From Phytophthora colocasiae (taxonomy: Eukaryota > Oomycota > Peronosporomycetes > Peronosporales > Peronosporaceae), in NCBI GenBank assembly GCA_018806915.1, contig JAGKQI010000073.1:1-64000 (forward strand): a stretch of 64,000 bases of DNA. The letters are read 5' to 3'. The notes under the pieces were generated by a model that had not been told where the DNA came from, did not search any database, and saw only the letters and a program-made list of their open reading frames with translations. How positions within the stretch are numbered: position 1 is the first letter of the stretch; every line of letters begins with the position of its first letter. The translations under genes and the position numbers were made by a program. This document shows, one piece after another, positions 1 through 12,545 of the stretch.

Positions 1-959
1 AGATCGCGATCTTAAATATCGGAGACGCGGAGATACGAGATCAAGTAAGAAAGATTGCCGATCAGGATCATTGTTCAAGCTGATGCCGATCAAGGCTACG
101 GTCAGGACTACTATTCAGAGCAGCTGATCACGACTACCAATCGAGATCGAGATCGAGATCGAGATCGATGATCGAGATCGATGACCGAGATCGGTGATCG
201 AGATCGCGATCAAGGGTTAGGTGAGATCGAGATCGAAGATCGGAAGAGCAGTTGCGTAGCCGGATGTCAGGTGATCGTAGGATAGCAGAGATGAGGATGG
301 GACCAGTAGACGTAGGAATAACCATAAACAGAATCGAATTTGCTCTGGACATCGCAAGTGCGCTCTCGTTCAAGCACCGGAACTGGGAATTAGCATTGGC
401 CCCCGGCATCAAGAAGGTAAGGAGAAGAGATTCAGCATAGAGGTTAATTCTGGATAATACATTGGCCAGTTTTACCCTATCTAGTGATCTATCCTTCACG
501 TGCAAACTACGGATCGGAAGGAATTAGCTGTTTGGCCTGACGATCCCGTCGACTCGACCCATCAAGACCCCGCTATAGGAAGCGGCAAGCATCGTAAAGG
601 AAGGGATCAGATTCCCAACATTGGACCTTTGGAAGACCTGGATCGAAAATTCAGGCGACTGGATCAAGGCTCGAGGACTCAACTATGACCCGGATCAACC
701 CCTCCGAGGTAGAGTAAAGTATTCCCACGCTATCTCACCACCCCTGGTGTCACCCAAGACATTCTTCTCGTCCCAAGACATCTTCAGAAGTCACCTGGAA
801 GAGCGTAACCCGCCTACCGACGGGTACACAAGGTGAACACTACACGCAGCAAGATCACGGATCATCGGGGACCCCTCCGTTAGCGTTTCCTGGTGTCTCA
901 GCGCAAGCGGCGATCGCGATCGGCCTCAACCAGATTTTGCCAAGATCCGCTCCACCACA
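1..959 (+). repeat. 5' LTR of element 1 (left end outside window)
   Basis: Bases 1-959 align along their length with 12546-13535, both ending in CCGCTCCACCACA. Differences are mostly 1-3 base insertions and deletions, with fewer substitutions. The true LTR start lies before base 1. GATC runs are densest at about 140-230. Confidence 0.85.
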
Positions 960-960
960 A

Positions 961-978
961 TGGTGTGTGTTCGATCTT
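961..978 (+). other. Candidate tRNA primer-binding site of element 1
   Basis: One base after the LTR end the sequence reads TGGTGTGTG, and TGG is the expected complement of a tRNA CCA tail. I could not match the following bases to a specific tRNA, so this rests on position and the TGG only. Confidence 0.35.
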
Positions 979-1094
979 CTGGGTGACTTCGGATATCACC
1001 GTGAGTCCCAAGAAGATGTCAAGATTAAAGAAGAACAGGGGGAAGAAGTGCTCACGAATGTTGGATCGATTTAGCCAGCACTGAAAACGGAAAG

Positions 1095-3390
1095 ATGTCC
1101 ACAGATCAGCAGAGTTCTGGGAGAATCTCTACTGACAGGGCACGAGGCAGACCTGGATCGCAATCCAGATCTCGAAGAAAAACCTCGAATTCCTCCCAAG
1201 GCCCCTTCGAGGCCACCGTGATCTCGGAGGAGAATCGAGATCCGCACACGAGCGATAAGGAATCAGCAAAGCTGAAACCCAATCTGCTCACCAAGTCCAC
1301 TGCTGCCTCAAGATCGACCAAGAAAAAGAAGATCAAGAGCACCCGGACGAAATTGAAAGCTCCAGACTCAGAGCCAGAAGATATGATCAGCCCAGGATCG
1401 ACGATCACCAAGGACGCGATCGAGCAGGCCTATTACAGGAAGATGCTAAGTGAGACCTTGGCTTAACGATCCCTGTTCTTACGATCATACAAGTCCGCCA
1501 GATCGGTAACCTCACCGGCCCGGTGTCGAAGCCCCGAATCCAGCCTGGACCGCCTGAACGCGGTGAAGATTCTACTTGATCTACTCCAAGAAGCTGGTTT
1601 AGTGGCTGGAGAGTTCGACCTGTAAATTCTCTATTTGACCTGGAACTGGAGGCGATTCAATCCGCGACTTATGATCTATTTGATCTTCTCAAAATCTTGG
1701 TCGGCGAACGCCCACCGACGCCCGATCCAGGCTATCAGACCGGATCGTCATGCTACGCGTCAGCGACCTCGGAACCAGACTCCGATAGTCCGGGAGAAGG
1801 CCGTGACGCATGTGTCGTTAGGCCCCTCCGGCGCCAGATTCCTGAAATCGCGTATGAAGAAAACAAGATACGCGATCGGTGGCTACGAAACTGGAGATCA
1901 AGACGCCTGATCAGCAAGAAAATCGCCGGATCCGGACAGACCAAACCGCGCCGACAACTAATTCCACTGGATCAAGCAACAAGCTGGACGTGACTACATC
2001 CAAATGGCGATGGATCGTTTCTTAAAAGAACGGAGTCTCGCGACACTCTGATCGCCGATCAAAGGGGAGTTGGATGTTGATATGGGAGTCCGTCACCGCC
2101 TCAGATCCCGATGCATGGGGAATACGATCCGGACAGATCTGGGCATACCGGAGTTCCGGTGGACAGATGGCAAGCCGAGCAGCGGTCGCATCCGCGGCGA
2201 TCGGTCAAGGAGGATCGTCGATGATCCAGCGGGTCCGGATCTCAGCGATGTCGGATCTCAAAGAGTTTGCGGGTAAAGATCTGGACGAAGATCGCGCTCG
2301 GGCTTGGATCGGTAAGGTCAAGCCGTTGCTCCAACGTGATCAGGCTATGGAAGAAGGGAAATGCCTCACGTTTGCTGATCTGATGGTGTGACCGGCAAAG
2401 AACTGGTACAGGCAGCTCAGTCGAACGACGAAAACCAAGTGGGCGGATCTGCTGGACAGTTTCCAGACCCAGTATTGTGGGTTGGGCATGTCGGTCGCGT
2501 GGCAATACTATCACCGCTCGCAAACGATCGGGAGAGACTCCTCTCGATCATCTCTACCGGCTCAACGTGGCGGCTTTACGTGCTAGACTGAAGATCAAAG
2601 ATGGGAGCCCTAAGGCCCGCTGGGAACATGTAGACCACCACATCGAGGACATTGGGAGATCCGGAGTTAGGCTGATCGGCTGGACCCTACTCTGACTGGG
2701 AGTGACGCCGATGAACTGGAGGAGGTACTTCGTGCCCGGGAACGGGCGAAAAGCAGACAGCGTAAATCTGCGTTCGGATCGAAGTACAGACAAAAGGCAC
2801 CGGCCAGTGCCCTGGCGGCACCTACCCGGGCGGTGGTAATGGGCGATTCAAACCCAAGATCCGAGCTCGGAATCAGAGGAAATATCCGGACCGAACGGAT
2901 CCGATTCTGAAGGCGATCTCCGGAGAATATATCTTGCCGCGTCGGAAGACAAGCAGATCGGGTACTGGGGCGTTCCCCACCAACAGGATCAGTCGCGATC
3001 GCAGGTGAACGCGCAAGATCGAGGCCGGATCGCGGATCGCAGGGGCACATCAGATCACGATCGAGGTCGCTGTTCACACTGTGGATCGCGGAAGCATACG
3101 GATCTAGACCGTTGGAGACGTCTAACCTGTGATAAGTGCGGGAAGAGGGGGTCACCCAACGGATCGCTGTCTGTATACCTGCCGTGGTTGTGGGGAGATC
3201 CATGAAGCTGGAGAATGCCCTATGGAAGAATTCTACAACCAGATCCGCAAGTGGTACGACCCGACCCGACATGCCGGATTGTTCCCCGAAGAAGGTGGAA
3301 AAGATGTTAAACTAGGGACGCTCGCCACGGTTTGGAAACCGGTACGAGCCGGAAGCGTTCTGAGTACTGCATCTATGCATATGTGAACAA
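1095..3390 (+). pseudogene. Element 1 gag, frameshifted
   Basis: An open frame of 123 codons at 1095-1466 is Ser/Lys/Arg-rich and followed by frameshifted coding-like sequence. At about 3075-3260 there are Cys/His clusters (CSHCGSRKH, CDKCGKRG, and CRGCGEIHEAGEC, a near CX2CX4HX4C knuckle), as expected of a nucleocapsid. It precedes the protease, which fits gag. Several stops and frame changes make it non-functional. The N-terminal boundary is a guess from the first long frame after the LTR. Confidence 0.6.
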
Positions 3391-3599
3391 GAAATCGAGA
3401 GATCAAGATAGGGAGAATTCGGATCTGCGTGCGGTAATACATGTAAGTTGCATTTCGTATACCGTGGGTTAAGATCGCGAAATCTTCCCCGGATCGATGA
3501 GTTCTCGCGATCTGCGTGCGGAAAGTGGCTTTGGATCTCAAGGAAGGATAATCCAGGGGTATTGGAAATACCACGCCACCAGGAAAATGGTTCCGCCAA

Positions 3600-4300
3600 G
3601 CCAAGATCTCAGGCAAGATCAATCATGAAAGAGCGATCTTGCTCCTGGACACTGGCGCCGATGGTATCCATCTTGGATACCGCCAACTTTGCTCGTAAGG
3701 TTGAATTGCCACTTTGACACTAGTCCAGAGAACAGGAGTGTGTTGGGATCGGTGACAATGTGTATACCACCGAAGGAAGAACGAGGATCAAGATCACGCT
3801 TCAGGATACTTGGTTTACTTTTCGATATTTGGATCGGGGGATCTATCCGGACAAGACGCTATCTTGGGTATGGATTTCAGATCCCAGCTGGGGTCCGGAT
3901 GGATCTAGCGAAGGGATCGATGTGCTTACCTAATGAAGTAGGGGATCACCTTAGTGGCCGCAAGAGATTATACGGGGAGAAAGTGAGATCGGTGAAATTG
4001 GAGGAAGATCTACATATCCCAGTGCTGGAGGATCTGAAAGAGACTGCATCGAGAGTGAAATTATCGGCGACGAAGAAATTGTGGGTGACCAGAGGCGACC
4101 AATGGGTACCTACACGCGGTAAATGGACCCGGCCCGGAACTCGGTACTTAGTGATCACGAATTTGAGCGAGAAGATTTTACGATTGGATTACAGATTACA
4201 TGTTGGAATGGTACTTGATCAAGAAAAAGTGCCTCGATTCCCCGGGTTTGTGCTCGGTCGGGTCCCGGCGCTACATGGAGTGGCAGAACCTAAGCTCTAG
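3600..4300 (+). pseudogene. Element 1 aspartic protease region
   Basis: A frame at about 3630-3680 reads ILLLDTGADGIHLGY, with the retropepsin active-site DTGA at 3648-3659. The frame breaks shortly after, and a 203-codon frame (3689-4300) covers the downstream linker, including GKWTRPGTRYLVITNLSEK. In Ty3/gypsy elements this linker leads into reverse transcriptase. The frameshifts leave the protease discontinuous. Confidence 0.65.
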
Positions 4301-4949
4301 AAGCGACTGTGGACGCAAGACCAGAACCTCAGGAATCCGTAGGGATCCCTTGCCGTCGATCGAATCGGCCGACCTACGTTACACCGCGATCCATACTCCC
4401 GCCGAGGTGGGGCAACCAAGACCGATCCTGATCCTGCGCCAATATCGACATTGGAACCGCGATCACCAACCGATACGGCCGAAGTCAAGGTCAGGCATTC
4501 ATCGATCCCCAATCGGACACCACTATGGATACCCCCACCGATTACGATCCAGTTCCGACCAAGACCCCGGAGTGGCGAAGCTGGGGCGGTGAGACTGAGA
4601 CGAATGAGAGCTTGCCAGATCAGGCCCCAGATCGGACATTGTGATCGGACATGCGAAGAAGAGATCGAGGGGTAAAAACAGAAAAACCAGATTTTAAAAT
4701 CGAGATCAAACATGTATCCGACGCTGACGCCGGCCCCATTACGGTTGATGACACCCCGATCCTGACGGCCAAGGACGATAGACTCCCTGATCCATCAACT
4801 TGAACGAACCCTCTCCCGAAGGGATCGAGAACGCCGATCAGACCCACTTCACGCGAAAGTGGCGATTTTTCGGCCGAAAATCTGGCCGATAATCTCGCAG
4901 TAGTAAGCCCTCTCTCCTCAGAGATCCAGATCTCCACCACTGAAGAAGT

Positions 4950-6550
4950 CAGGATCGAAGATCTGCAAGTAGGAAATCCGGGATCGGCTACCCCGAAGGA
5001 GATCGAGAAACTTCGACAGATTATTTGGAAGAAGCGACATCTCCTGATCGGAAAGGGAAACGCACTTCCTCCAGCGGCCAAGGGTGTTATATGTGATATC
5101 GACGTGGGGTGATGCAAAGCCGATCGCACAACGAGTCCGAAAAGTGGCGCCACAGTTCCGCGAGAGTATCGGATCTTATCAAAGGACTCCTAGCTGCCAA
5201 GATCATTCGGCCATCGACATCGCCATGGGCATCTCTTCTCACGAATCGTCGTGGTGATCATCAAGAAGAGACTTAGTGTAGACATCCACGACTATGTATC
5301 GATTATCGGTTGGTGAACGGTCTCACGAGGCTGATGATATACCCGATGCCCTTGATCAATGACCTGCTGGGGAAGATCTTTGGACAAGGTTCTGTGGTAT
5401 TGTTCTATTAAGACATGGCGAGTGGATTCTGGAGTCGTATCAATGACCGATCGAGCTCGCAGCGATCTCAGTGCTTCATCACTCCATTTGGCCTTATCAG
5501 AGTTTGGGAATCGTATGCCATTCGGGCTGGAAGAACGCCCTCAGATCTATCAACGTCTTGTGGACAACGCCCTATATGGATTTTTTGAAGACAGGGAACA
5601 CGGAAGACTCCGCGAAGATGTGTTTGAATCAGGGATCCCAGAAGATCCTGGTCGCCCGTCAGATTCTAGGACGGAGATCATACATCGACGATATCTTGAT
5701 CACGGCTGGATCATGCGGATCAAATGTGCGATCGGGTGAAGACCTATTGGAGGCCTGTGATGGAATGGAATCTGCTCGGATCAAGTGTGGCAAAGAGCTT
5801 CTGGGGCATGGATAGGTGGAATATCTCGGACACAGAGTGTCGATCAACGAGATTGGAGGCAAACCCGAAAGACCACCAAGTCTCTGACGCGGATCTACCA
5901 TTCCCGATCACTCCGATCCATGCAATCGTTCCTTGGGAGTTTGAATTACTATAGTCGGTTCATCGAAAGTTGATTACGATCTATGCATCGGACCTATATG
6001 AACTACGTGAGGTGGAGTTCGCAGAACTGAAGAAGCGACCAGATCTACGAAAGATCATGGATAGCACGGACCCGGATCACTCGAGATTCTTCGTTGCGCT
6101 TAAGTCAGATCAGGATGGATCACCAGACACCTCGACTCAAAAGGGGATAGTCCACCGGATCCCGACTTGCCAGGCGATGCCTTCCCCTGTCTGCAAGCTG
6201 AGATCGAAGCCAATCTGGCCTGCAAAACTCGGCGACGAGAGGTGGGGTAGAGCATATAGAGCGCTTACAGCCTTGAAAGCCTGCAAGATCGCGTCGACTG
6301 ACCGATCCTCCGTCACTTCGACATGGCGAAATTGCCCGTGGTGATTGTGTATGCTAGTGACTGGGGCGATTTCCGCTGCCCTGATGCAGGAACACGACCA
6401 GATCTACCACCCGGTCGCGTTTGCCAGCCGAACCTTGAAGACTAACGAGCTGAATTATAATGTTGCCGAAAAGGAGGTGTTGGCTCTACTTCGGATCTTG
6501 GATCTACACTACACCTTGTTGGTGGGACGTCCGGATCAAGGTCCCTAACC
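4950..6550 (+). pseudogene. Element 1 reverse transcriptase and RNase H, frameshifted
   Basis: Recognisable pieces in shifting frames are DYRLVNGLTRLMIYPMPLIN near 5290-5360, the catalytic YIDDIL box (YIDD at 5681-5692), and the start of RNase H at 6345-6548 (VAFASRTLKTNELNYNVAEK followed by EVLALLRILD). These match the palm and the RT-associated RNase H of Ty3/gypsy pol. At least four frame changes separate the pieces, so the enzyme is dead in this copy as assembled. Confidence 0.75.
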
Positions 6551-7299
6551 CGACACTCCACGCTTGCCTGGCTGTTCAAGTCTGCCGGCCTCCAAGGGGC
6601 GCCTAGGACAATGGTCTGCAACTTCTATCCCCATGGACGCTCCGAGATCACAGAAGTTATTACGAAGGGAGAGGATGAAATACTGGGGCGATCGCAGCTA
6701 ATACGCTAACGCCTAGATCGGGGAGATCCCGACGAAGCCCTGATCGCGATCGCGCCAACCAGGAAGGAACCAAAACGTCAGGATCCAGATGCCGATCCCC
6801 ACCGTGTAGACTCAGATGGAGGAGCTGTGGGTTATAAGTTTCGACGGATCGGCACGCACGTGGAAACGAGGGGGAGGCGCTTTTCCAGCGCGATCGTGTG
6901 GAGTTTGCCAGAAGTGGAAAGTGATCAAGGCTAGATCAGACTATGCGGAGAGCCTTACTGTCAATGAAGCCTTGGAATACCGTGGACTTCTGCTTGCTGG
7001 GTCTCAGTATGAGTCGCACAGGCGTTGGAACGCCGCCGTCTGGTAGTTTGCGGCGATTCGAACCTAGTGATCCGACAAGTCCGGGGCGAGATCGACTGTA
7101 AGGCGCCGAGGATTGACGTTACTGAGAACAGGAAAGGAGGTGCTGCTGATCCACTCTGCAGGAATTGGGAGACTCATGAGCTTGGGTCCATGTGAAGGAG
7201 AACGCACTGGAATGGGAGCGCAGATAGCTTGGCGAGTGCCGCGCTGCAGCAAGGAAGCGGGATCGAGAGTCCACGATAGAGGCAGATCGGTGCGATCTA

Positions 7300-8560
7300 A
7301 TCACCCCTAAATGAGTGTGTTGATCCCTTTGAGTTGAAGCATCCGAACCTGTGCAGAGTGTCGGCAGTGGCCACGCGTGCAGCCCTTATGCGCAAGGGCC
7401 TGATGCTGCCGTCCTGCGAGGAAGGAACTGGTCCGGGAGATGCGGGTTGATCGGATCAGGCGAGCCCAGGAGACTATACGTGCCATGTGCTACCTTGCTG
7501 CCTTTGTACGTTTTACCGCTACGCGAAGAAGGTCTGGATCGCCGGGACTAAAGAAGTACCTGGCTGGACAGATCGCGGATCTTATGCGTGTTCCGCAGAT
7601 TTGGTGCTAGCGAGATGATCAGGCACGATCGAGAACCGGGTTTCATGTCCGACTTCTTCAGATCGTTCAATGAGATCCTGGGGCAGCGACAACGGGCACG
7701 ACGATGGATCTACCGGCCACAAGCCAATGGGACTGCCAGAACGGATGGTGCAGAACGGCGACTAGGGCGATCAAGATGTACGTTCAAGATCCTCGATCCA
7801 GGAAGGACTGGGATGAATACGCGGAGAAGATTTGACGTTCGCCATTAACACGGCTCACGATCGGGTTCGGGGAGATACCCCTCACTACCTGGTACATGGA
7901 TGGGATCCGAGATCGACGTTGGAAGTTAAACGATCCCGATCAGATCGACCAGACGCCACGATCGCGATCCAAGACGGTGGAAGTATCGGGTTCAGAGATA
8001 CTACCAGCGGTCACGAGAACAGGTCAACGCAAAGGCTACGAGGAGAGGCGATTGCAGACCGAGCCGATCGGCATAATGAGGATGTCGATCCGCATCAGAT
8101 CAACGAAGCTGGATCACGGAGTCTGGCTATATCTAAGATCGTGTGAAGGAAGGATATGCGCGTAAACTCGCTCACCTTTGGCACGGCCCGTACCGTGTTG
8201 CAGAGAAGCTCAATGAATTCACGATCCAGGCTGGAGATCGCCCGGGGTCCGACTACCATATCTTCCCAGTGGTCCATGTTTCTAAGCTAAAGCTGGAAGT
8301 ACCGGAATTCCTTTCCCTGGATTCGACCGCTGAGATCGAGTTGACGGTGGATGAAACAGATCGGCTCGATTTCGACGAGATCACCTTCCCTTCCGGAGGA
8401 CCAGTTGGGTCCCAGATCTGGATGCCGATGAGTACGAGGTCGAGACGGATCTCGGACATGCGAAGTGGGAAACGAACTCGCTACGGCCGGATCTATCGTG
8501 AATTCCTTCGGTGCAATTTGCTGGGTCGGTTATGATGAACCGACTTGGGTCGATGAAGCT
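7300..8560 (+). pseudogene. Element 1 integrase, frameshifted
   Basis: The frame at 7588-7848 contains HDREPGFMSDFFRSFNEILG and YRPQANGTARTD, the second-D and downstream part of an rve integrase core. 7832-7930 continues with FAINTAHDRVRGDTPHYLVHGW. 8143-8535 gives the C-terminal module (HLWHGPYRVAEKLNEFTIQA, FPVVHVSKLK), a GPY/F-type motif. The three pieces are in different frames. Confidence 0.75.
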
Positions 8561-8599
8561 GATCTTAACTGTGGAGCCATATTGAGGCGCGTTCCTACG

Positions 8600-10490
8600 T
8601 GATCATGCTAACCGAAATCGGTTTGGCGTGATACGCAGTCGCACGAAGAGGTGTAGACGCGAAAGGGCGATGTGACCAGAGTCACAACGCCGGAGATCGC
8701 GGATGTACTGATCTGGATGTCTATCTGGATCGGATGTGGAGTTTTATATTATTTTTTCGTGGAGATTTTATATTTTTCTTGTATATGCATGTGAAACCGG
8801 AGTGATCGGATGGAAGGTGTGGCGATTTCAGAAGATGTTAAACGGGGATCGAAGCTGTGGAGACAAGTGTGGAGAAGAACGCTGATCTCTCTGAAGTTAC
8901 AGGAAAATTACGTGGGATTGAACTGAGGTTAAGCTGGAGTCAGGACATGCGCGGTGAGGTACCGGATCAGGATGAAGAACATGTAAGCGTGCTGATCGGC
9001 TCTCAGGATTCGGCTGATCACCTCCGGACTGGTCGAGATCGCGAGAATCAGGGAAGTCCCAGGAGGTGATAGGTGGAGCAGGCGGGTTAAAACTTGTTTT
9101 CGAGCCGTGGGATCTCTGCTCGAGACGGGTGAGTCTGCCGAAGCCGATCGCGGTAATGGATTGCGCCAAAGGTCCTCTTTGCCAGTCGCATTCTGCCAAC
9201 GCAGAAGATCCAGATCGGTGGAGTTCGGTCGGTTCAGAGTCGGCTGGGCCAGGTTGGCCATTCAGGAGACCGATCCGGGATACCCAGTATACCCGATCAC
9301 GGATAGTGGGGAAGTGCAGTGAAGTGAGGGATCGAGCAGAAGATCGATGTCCGCCTCCACACATCAGCACGCACATCATGGGCAGGGAATCGCTTTTACA
9401 CAACTGTTGCGGCCAACGTTCTCTCGGGTGCGGCCTTCACGCCCGTTGCCGCCGCTCGAGGTAATACCGATGAAGATCCAGGATCGGCTTCGCATACATC
9501 GCCTCGTCGTGATCTCGAGATAATGGGTCGATTCCCGAAAGTAAGGCCTGCCCAGGTGATCCTGACTCAGTAGGCGGCGTGGTGGCGCATCCGCGATCTC
9601 TGCCCCAGCGGAGTTCCAACGCACGACGATGTAGATCGAGATCGAAGGTGGGGGAGCCGGTCGGTTGCGGAGGCACCTCCCAGGTCGGTGTGGCAAGTAG
9701 GGCCTGCACGTTGGGCCCAGTGATCCAAGGTTGACCACAACCAACCGATCCCTGGCTCAGGGGAGGACGGTTAGCCGGTGATCTCGCTGGGTAGAGGTGA
9801 ATCGGGGGGTAGCAGCGGCAGCCTCTTGGCCAGTGTAAGGAGAGAATCATACCGACGATCGCCAAGGTTCCGACTAACATCGGATCCCACGGGAAGACAT
9901 CACCAGCCGCGAACTGCCGGACGTTCCGCCATAACACCGGGAATGGACGAGCGAATCAAGCGAACAGGGAAGGAGGGGTGCAGCCTGGCGAGGCGCGGCG
10001 AGCCGCCGGGAGAGCCGCCACCGCGGGAGATCCCCACCGGGAGGGCTCCCGCCAGCCGGACTACCTCGGGGATCCCTGAGGAGAGGTGATCCCAGGAATC
10101 TGTGGGGAACCACCTCCGGAGTGTGTCGGCTGCGCCGGAGGTGTCTGGAGGAGCAGCCCCCTTGATCACCGGATGCCGGAGGAGGAGGGGCGTCTGAGGA
10201 GCAGGCCCCCTTGATCGCCGGATGCCGGAGGACTTCCCATGCCGGCGGTGCCACGACAGCGATCGGGGTGTCATAAATCCGAAGAGCGTCGTCCGGATCC
10301 AGCGCTAGAATCCCTCTTCGTCGTCGTCATGCTCCGGATCGGGTTTGCGTTTGGACTGATCCGGAGCCGCACCCTTCTTCGGGGAGGTGCTTCCACGGTC
10401 ACTTGCCGAGGTGGTCTGGGTGCCGATCTGCTTCCCTCCGCACCCGGCCCAGTCGGGAATCACTGGTTCAGGACCCAGAATCGAAAGGGT
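8600..10490. other. Element 1, 3' non-pol region, no assigned gene
   Basis: About 1.9 kb between integrase and the antisense coiled-coil remnant. Minus-strand frames at 8897-9403 and 9437-9937 (166 codons, with a short hydrophobic run) show some amino-acid bias but no family I recognise. 9990-10240 is GC-rich with repeated phrases such as CCGGATGCCGGAGGA. No plus-strand gene is supported. Confidence 0.4.
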
Positions 10491-12250
10491 CTGGGCGGCT
10501 TCACTCGCTATGCTTTTCCTCGAGCTCGGTCGCCTGGAGGCCTGTAGCCACCAGGTTGGTCCCCAGCGGGAACGTCAGGTGTAGCCGCATCGTGATCGGT
10601 AGGGGGAGGCTCCGTCCGCGAAGCCTTGTGCGGGGCAGCGATGTAGCAGGAGAGGGGGCGGACTGAGAGCACGTTTGACCCCCGTTCATCTTGAGGCGGC
10701 GCGGAGCCGAGAAACCATTTCGGTGAGTGACGCGTTTAAGTAGTCGCCCATACAAGTTATCTTCTGCCTGATCGTAATTCTCCTGCAATGCTTGAAGACT
10801 CGCTTCTAACTCTTGCACTTCACGGCATGGGTACCGACTCAAGATCATCCTCTACAACAAACCAGAATATATGAGTGATCGTGAGGTCAGGTGGAGGGGA
10901 TCTAGACTATATGCGTACTGCTAGACAGGAGTGGATCGCTGTCGCTCGGTGCTGAGATCCCGCTCTGTGCTCTGTCGCGATCTGCCGAACAGCTTTTCGG
11001 GTCTCGTTCTACGAGTAGGCGATCCCCGATCCGGAAGTGACTCAGGTTCAGCTTCCGGAGTTAGCGTGGAGCAGGAGTTGATCGATGACAGAGGTCGCGT
11101 TCGGCAACAATGTTGGTCAGGAAGCTGGTCGCTCGGGCGGGGAAGTCCGCCAAGGCTCTATCTCGCTCGGCCAGGAGCCAATCGGGTAGAGCCCCGGTCG
11201 AGGGCGTGGGGTTGGAATCCAGTTACAGAGATGCGCAAGAGTCAGCCAGAGATCCGGTTGTAGCTGGCTTTAGCGGTGACGGATTCCTGCACTTCGCCCT
11301 CGGCTAGATTACAAGCATGAATCCGAGCTTCAGCCTGCAGATCCTGGATCTCATCGGTAGCTTGTTCCAACTTCACCCGTCAGGCGATCCCGATCCTCGG
11401 TGACTTGATCGAGTTCAGCTCTGAGCGGTGTCGAGACGCCGCTCGAACTCGTCACACGTTCCTGACGGGGCTGAGTGAACTTGCGAGCGCAATCCATCGG
11501 AGATCGGAGGCCTCATCTGCGATATCAGCGATCTCGCGCGCTCCAGACGCACGATCTCGTTCTGCTGGTCCGCCCGGAAGACCGCTCGCATGGCGTCGAG
11601 CATGCGCCCGAAGCTCCATGGCTTCACGACTTAGCTGATCGCGTTCGCGCACCAGGCGATCCCGCCCTGGACTGCCCGGCATTGGCCCAGCCTCATCCGG
11701 ATGAGAGCGGGCGCGCGTGGTCTGGAGCCAGCGGACCCGACGAACGTCGCCGAGATGTCGGAGTGGGGAGATGGCGGACCGTCAGGAGATCTTGAGGAGT
11801 CGGGAGGTGTGGGCGAGATAATCCACTCCCCGGATCACTTCGCTTGTTGACTCATGTAGGCCGGAGAAAGTCGGGTGATGAAGGTGGTCTGAGACGCTGT
11901 TGGGTAACCATTGCCTTGGACAGAAGATTGGAGAATGAGACCTGAAGTGGCCCGAGACGGACCAACTTGCAGGCTGGGGGCGGATGTGGGAAGCGCGAAT
12001 AAGAGGAAATCCGAGAAAAGGCAACGTCAGGCCCAGAGAGAGTCGGATCAAAGCGACAGGGGCCTCTGGCGTGGCAAGATACCGGTTGATGACCCCAGAT
12101 TGCGCTGAATGACGGCTGACGAATGGACTCCGGATCGGTAATCATGCCTTGATCCTCTCCGCAAGTGGATGATGGATGGCGTCTTTGGTCGAGTGAAACT
12201 AAGCGATCAGAGAGCCCCGCCGTAAGGCCCCTCACGTAGTGGCTCAGCAA
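10490..12250 (-). pseudogene. Antisense coiled-coil ORF remnant in element 1
   Basis: Read on the minus strand, successive frame-shifted pieces all look like one heptad-rich protein: RDRLVRERDQLSREAMELRA (about 11650), LDQVTEDRDRL (about 11400), DEIQDLQAEARIHACNLAEG (about 11330) and VQELEASLQALQENYDQAED (about 10820). The gene lies between pol and the 3' LTR, opposite to the sense of pol. Function unknown. The consistent Glu/Arg/Leu/Ala composition across frames argues it was once coding rather than a shadow. Confidence 0.5.
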
Positions 12251-12545
12251 CCGGGGAGAAGGAGACCAAAGCAGCGGCAGATCAGGACAGGCACGATCTG
12301 CTGTGGATTGACGACGACCTGATCGTGAGATGCCGCTCGAAAGAAGGGGTCGATCCGATATCCTACGATCAGTGGAGATTGCACAAGATCAGTGGGACGT
12401 GACACACCGTGTGTTAAGCCGGAGGAAGATGCGAAGAATACCCAAGGAAGCAGTCATGTAGAGGTCACCCCAAGAGGTGATTTCTGGTTCGGACAATGGT
12501 AGGCAGCATCCGGTCGCACGGGAGCGATGCTCAGAAGTACAAGAG

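Noticed and set aside
134..505. Minus-strand 123-codon ORF in the 5' LTR of element 1
   Set aside because: Its protein ends in a long DLDLDLD/RSRS run created by the GATC repeat; it is low-complexity antisense of the LTR.
9778..10274. Overlapping GC-rich ORFs on both strands
   Set aside because: Pro/Gly/Arg/Ser-rich in all frames, typical of GC-rich DNA; no domain or consistent frame.
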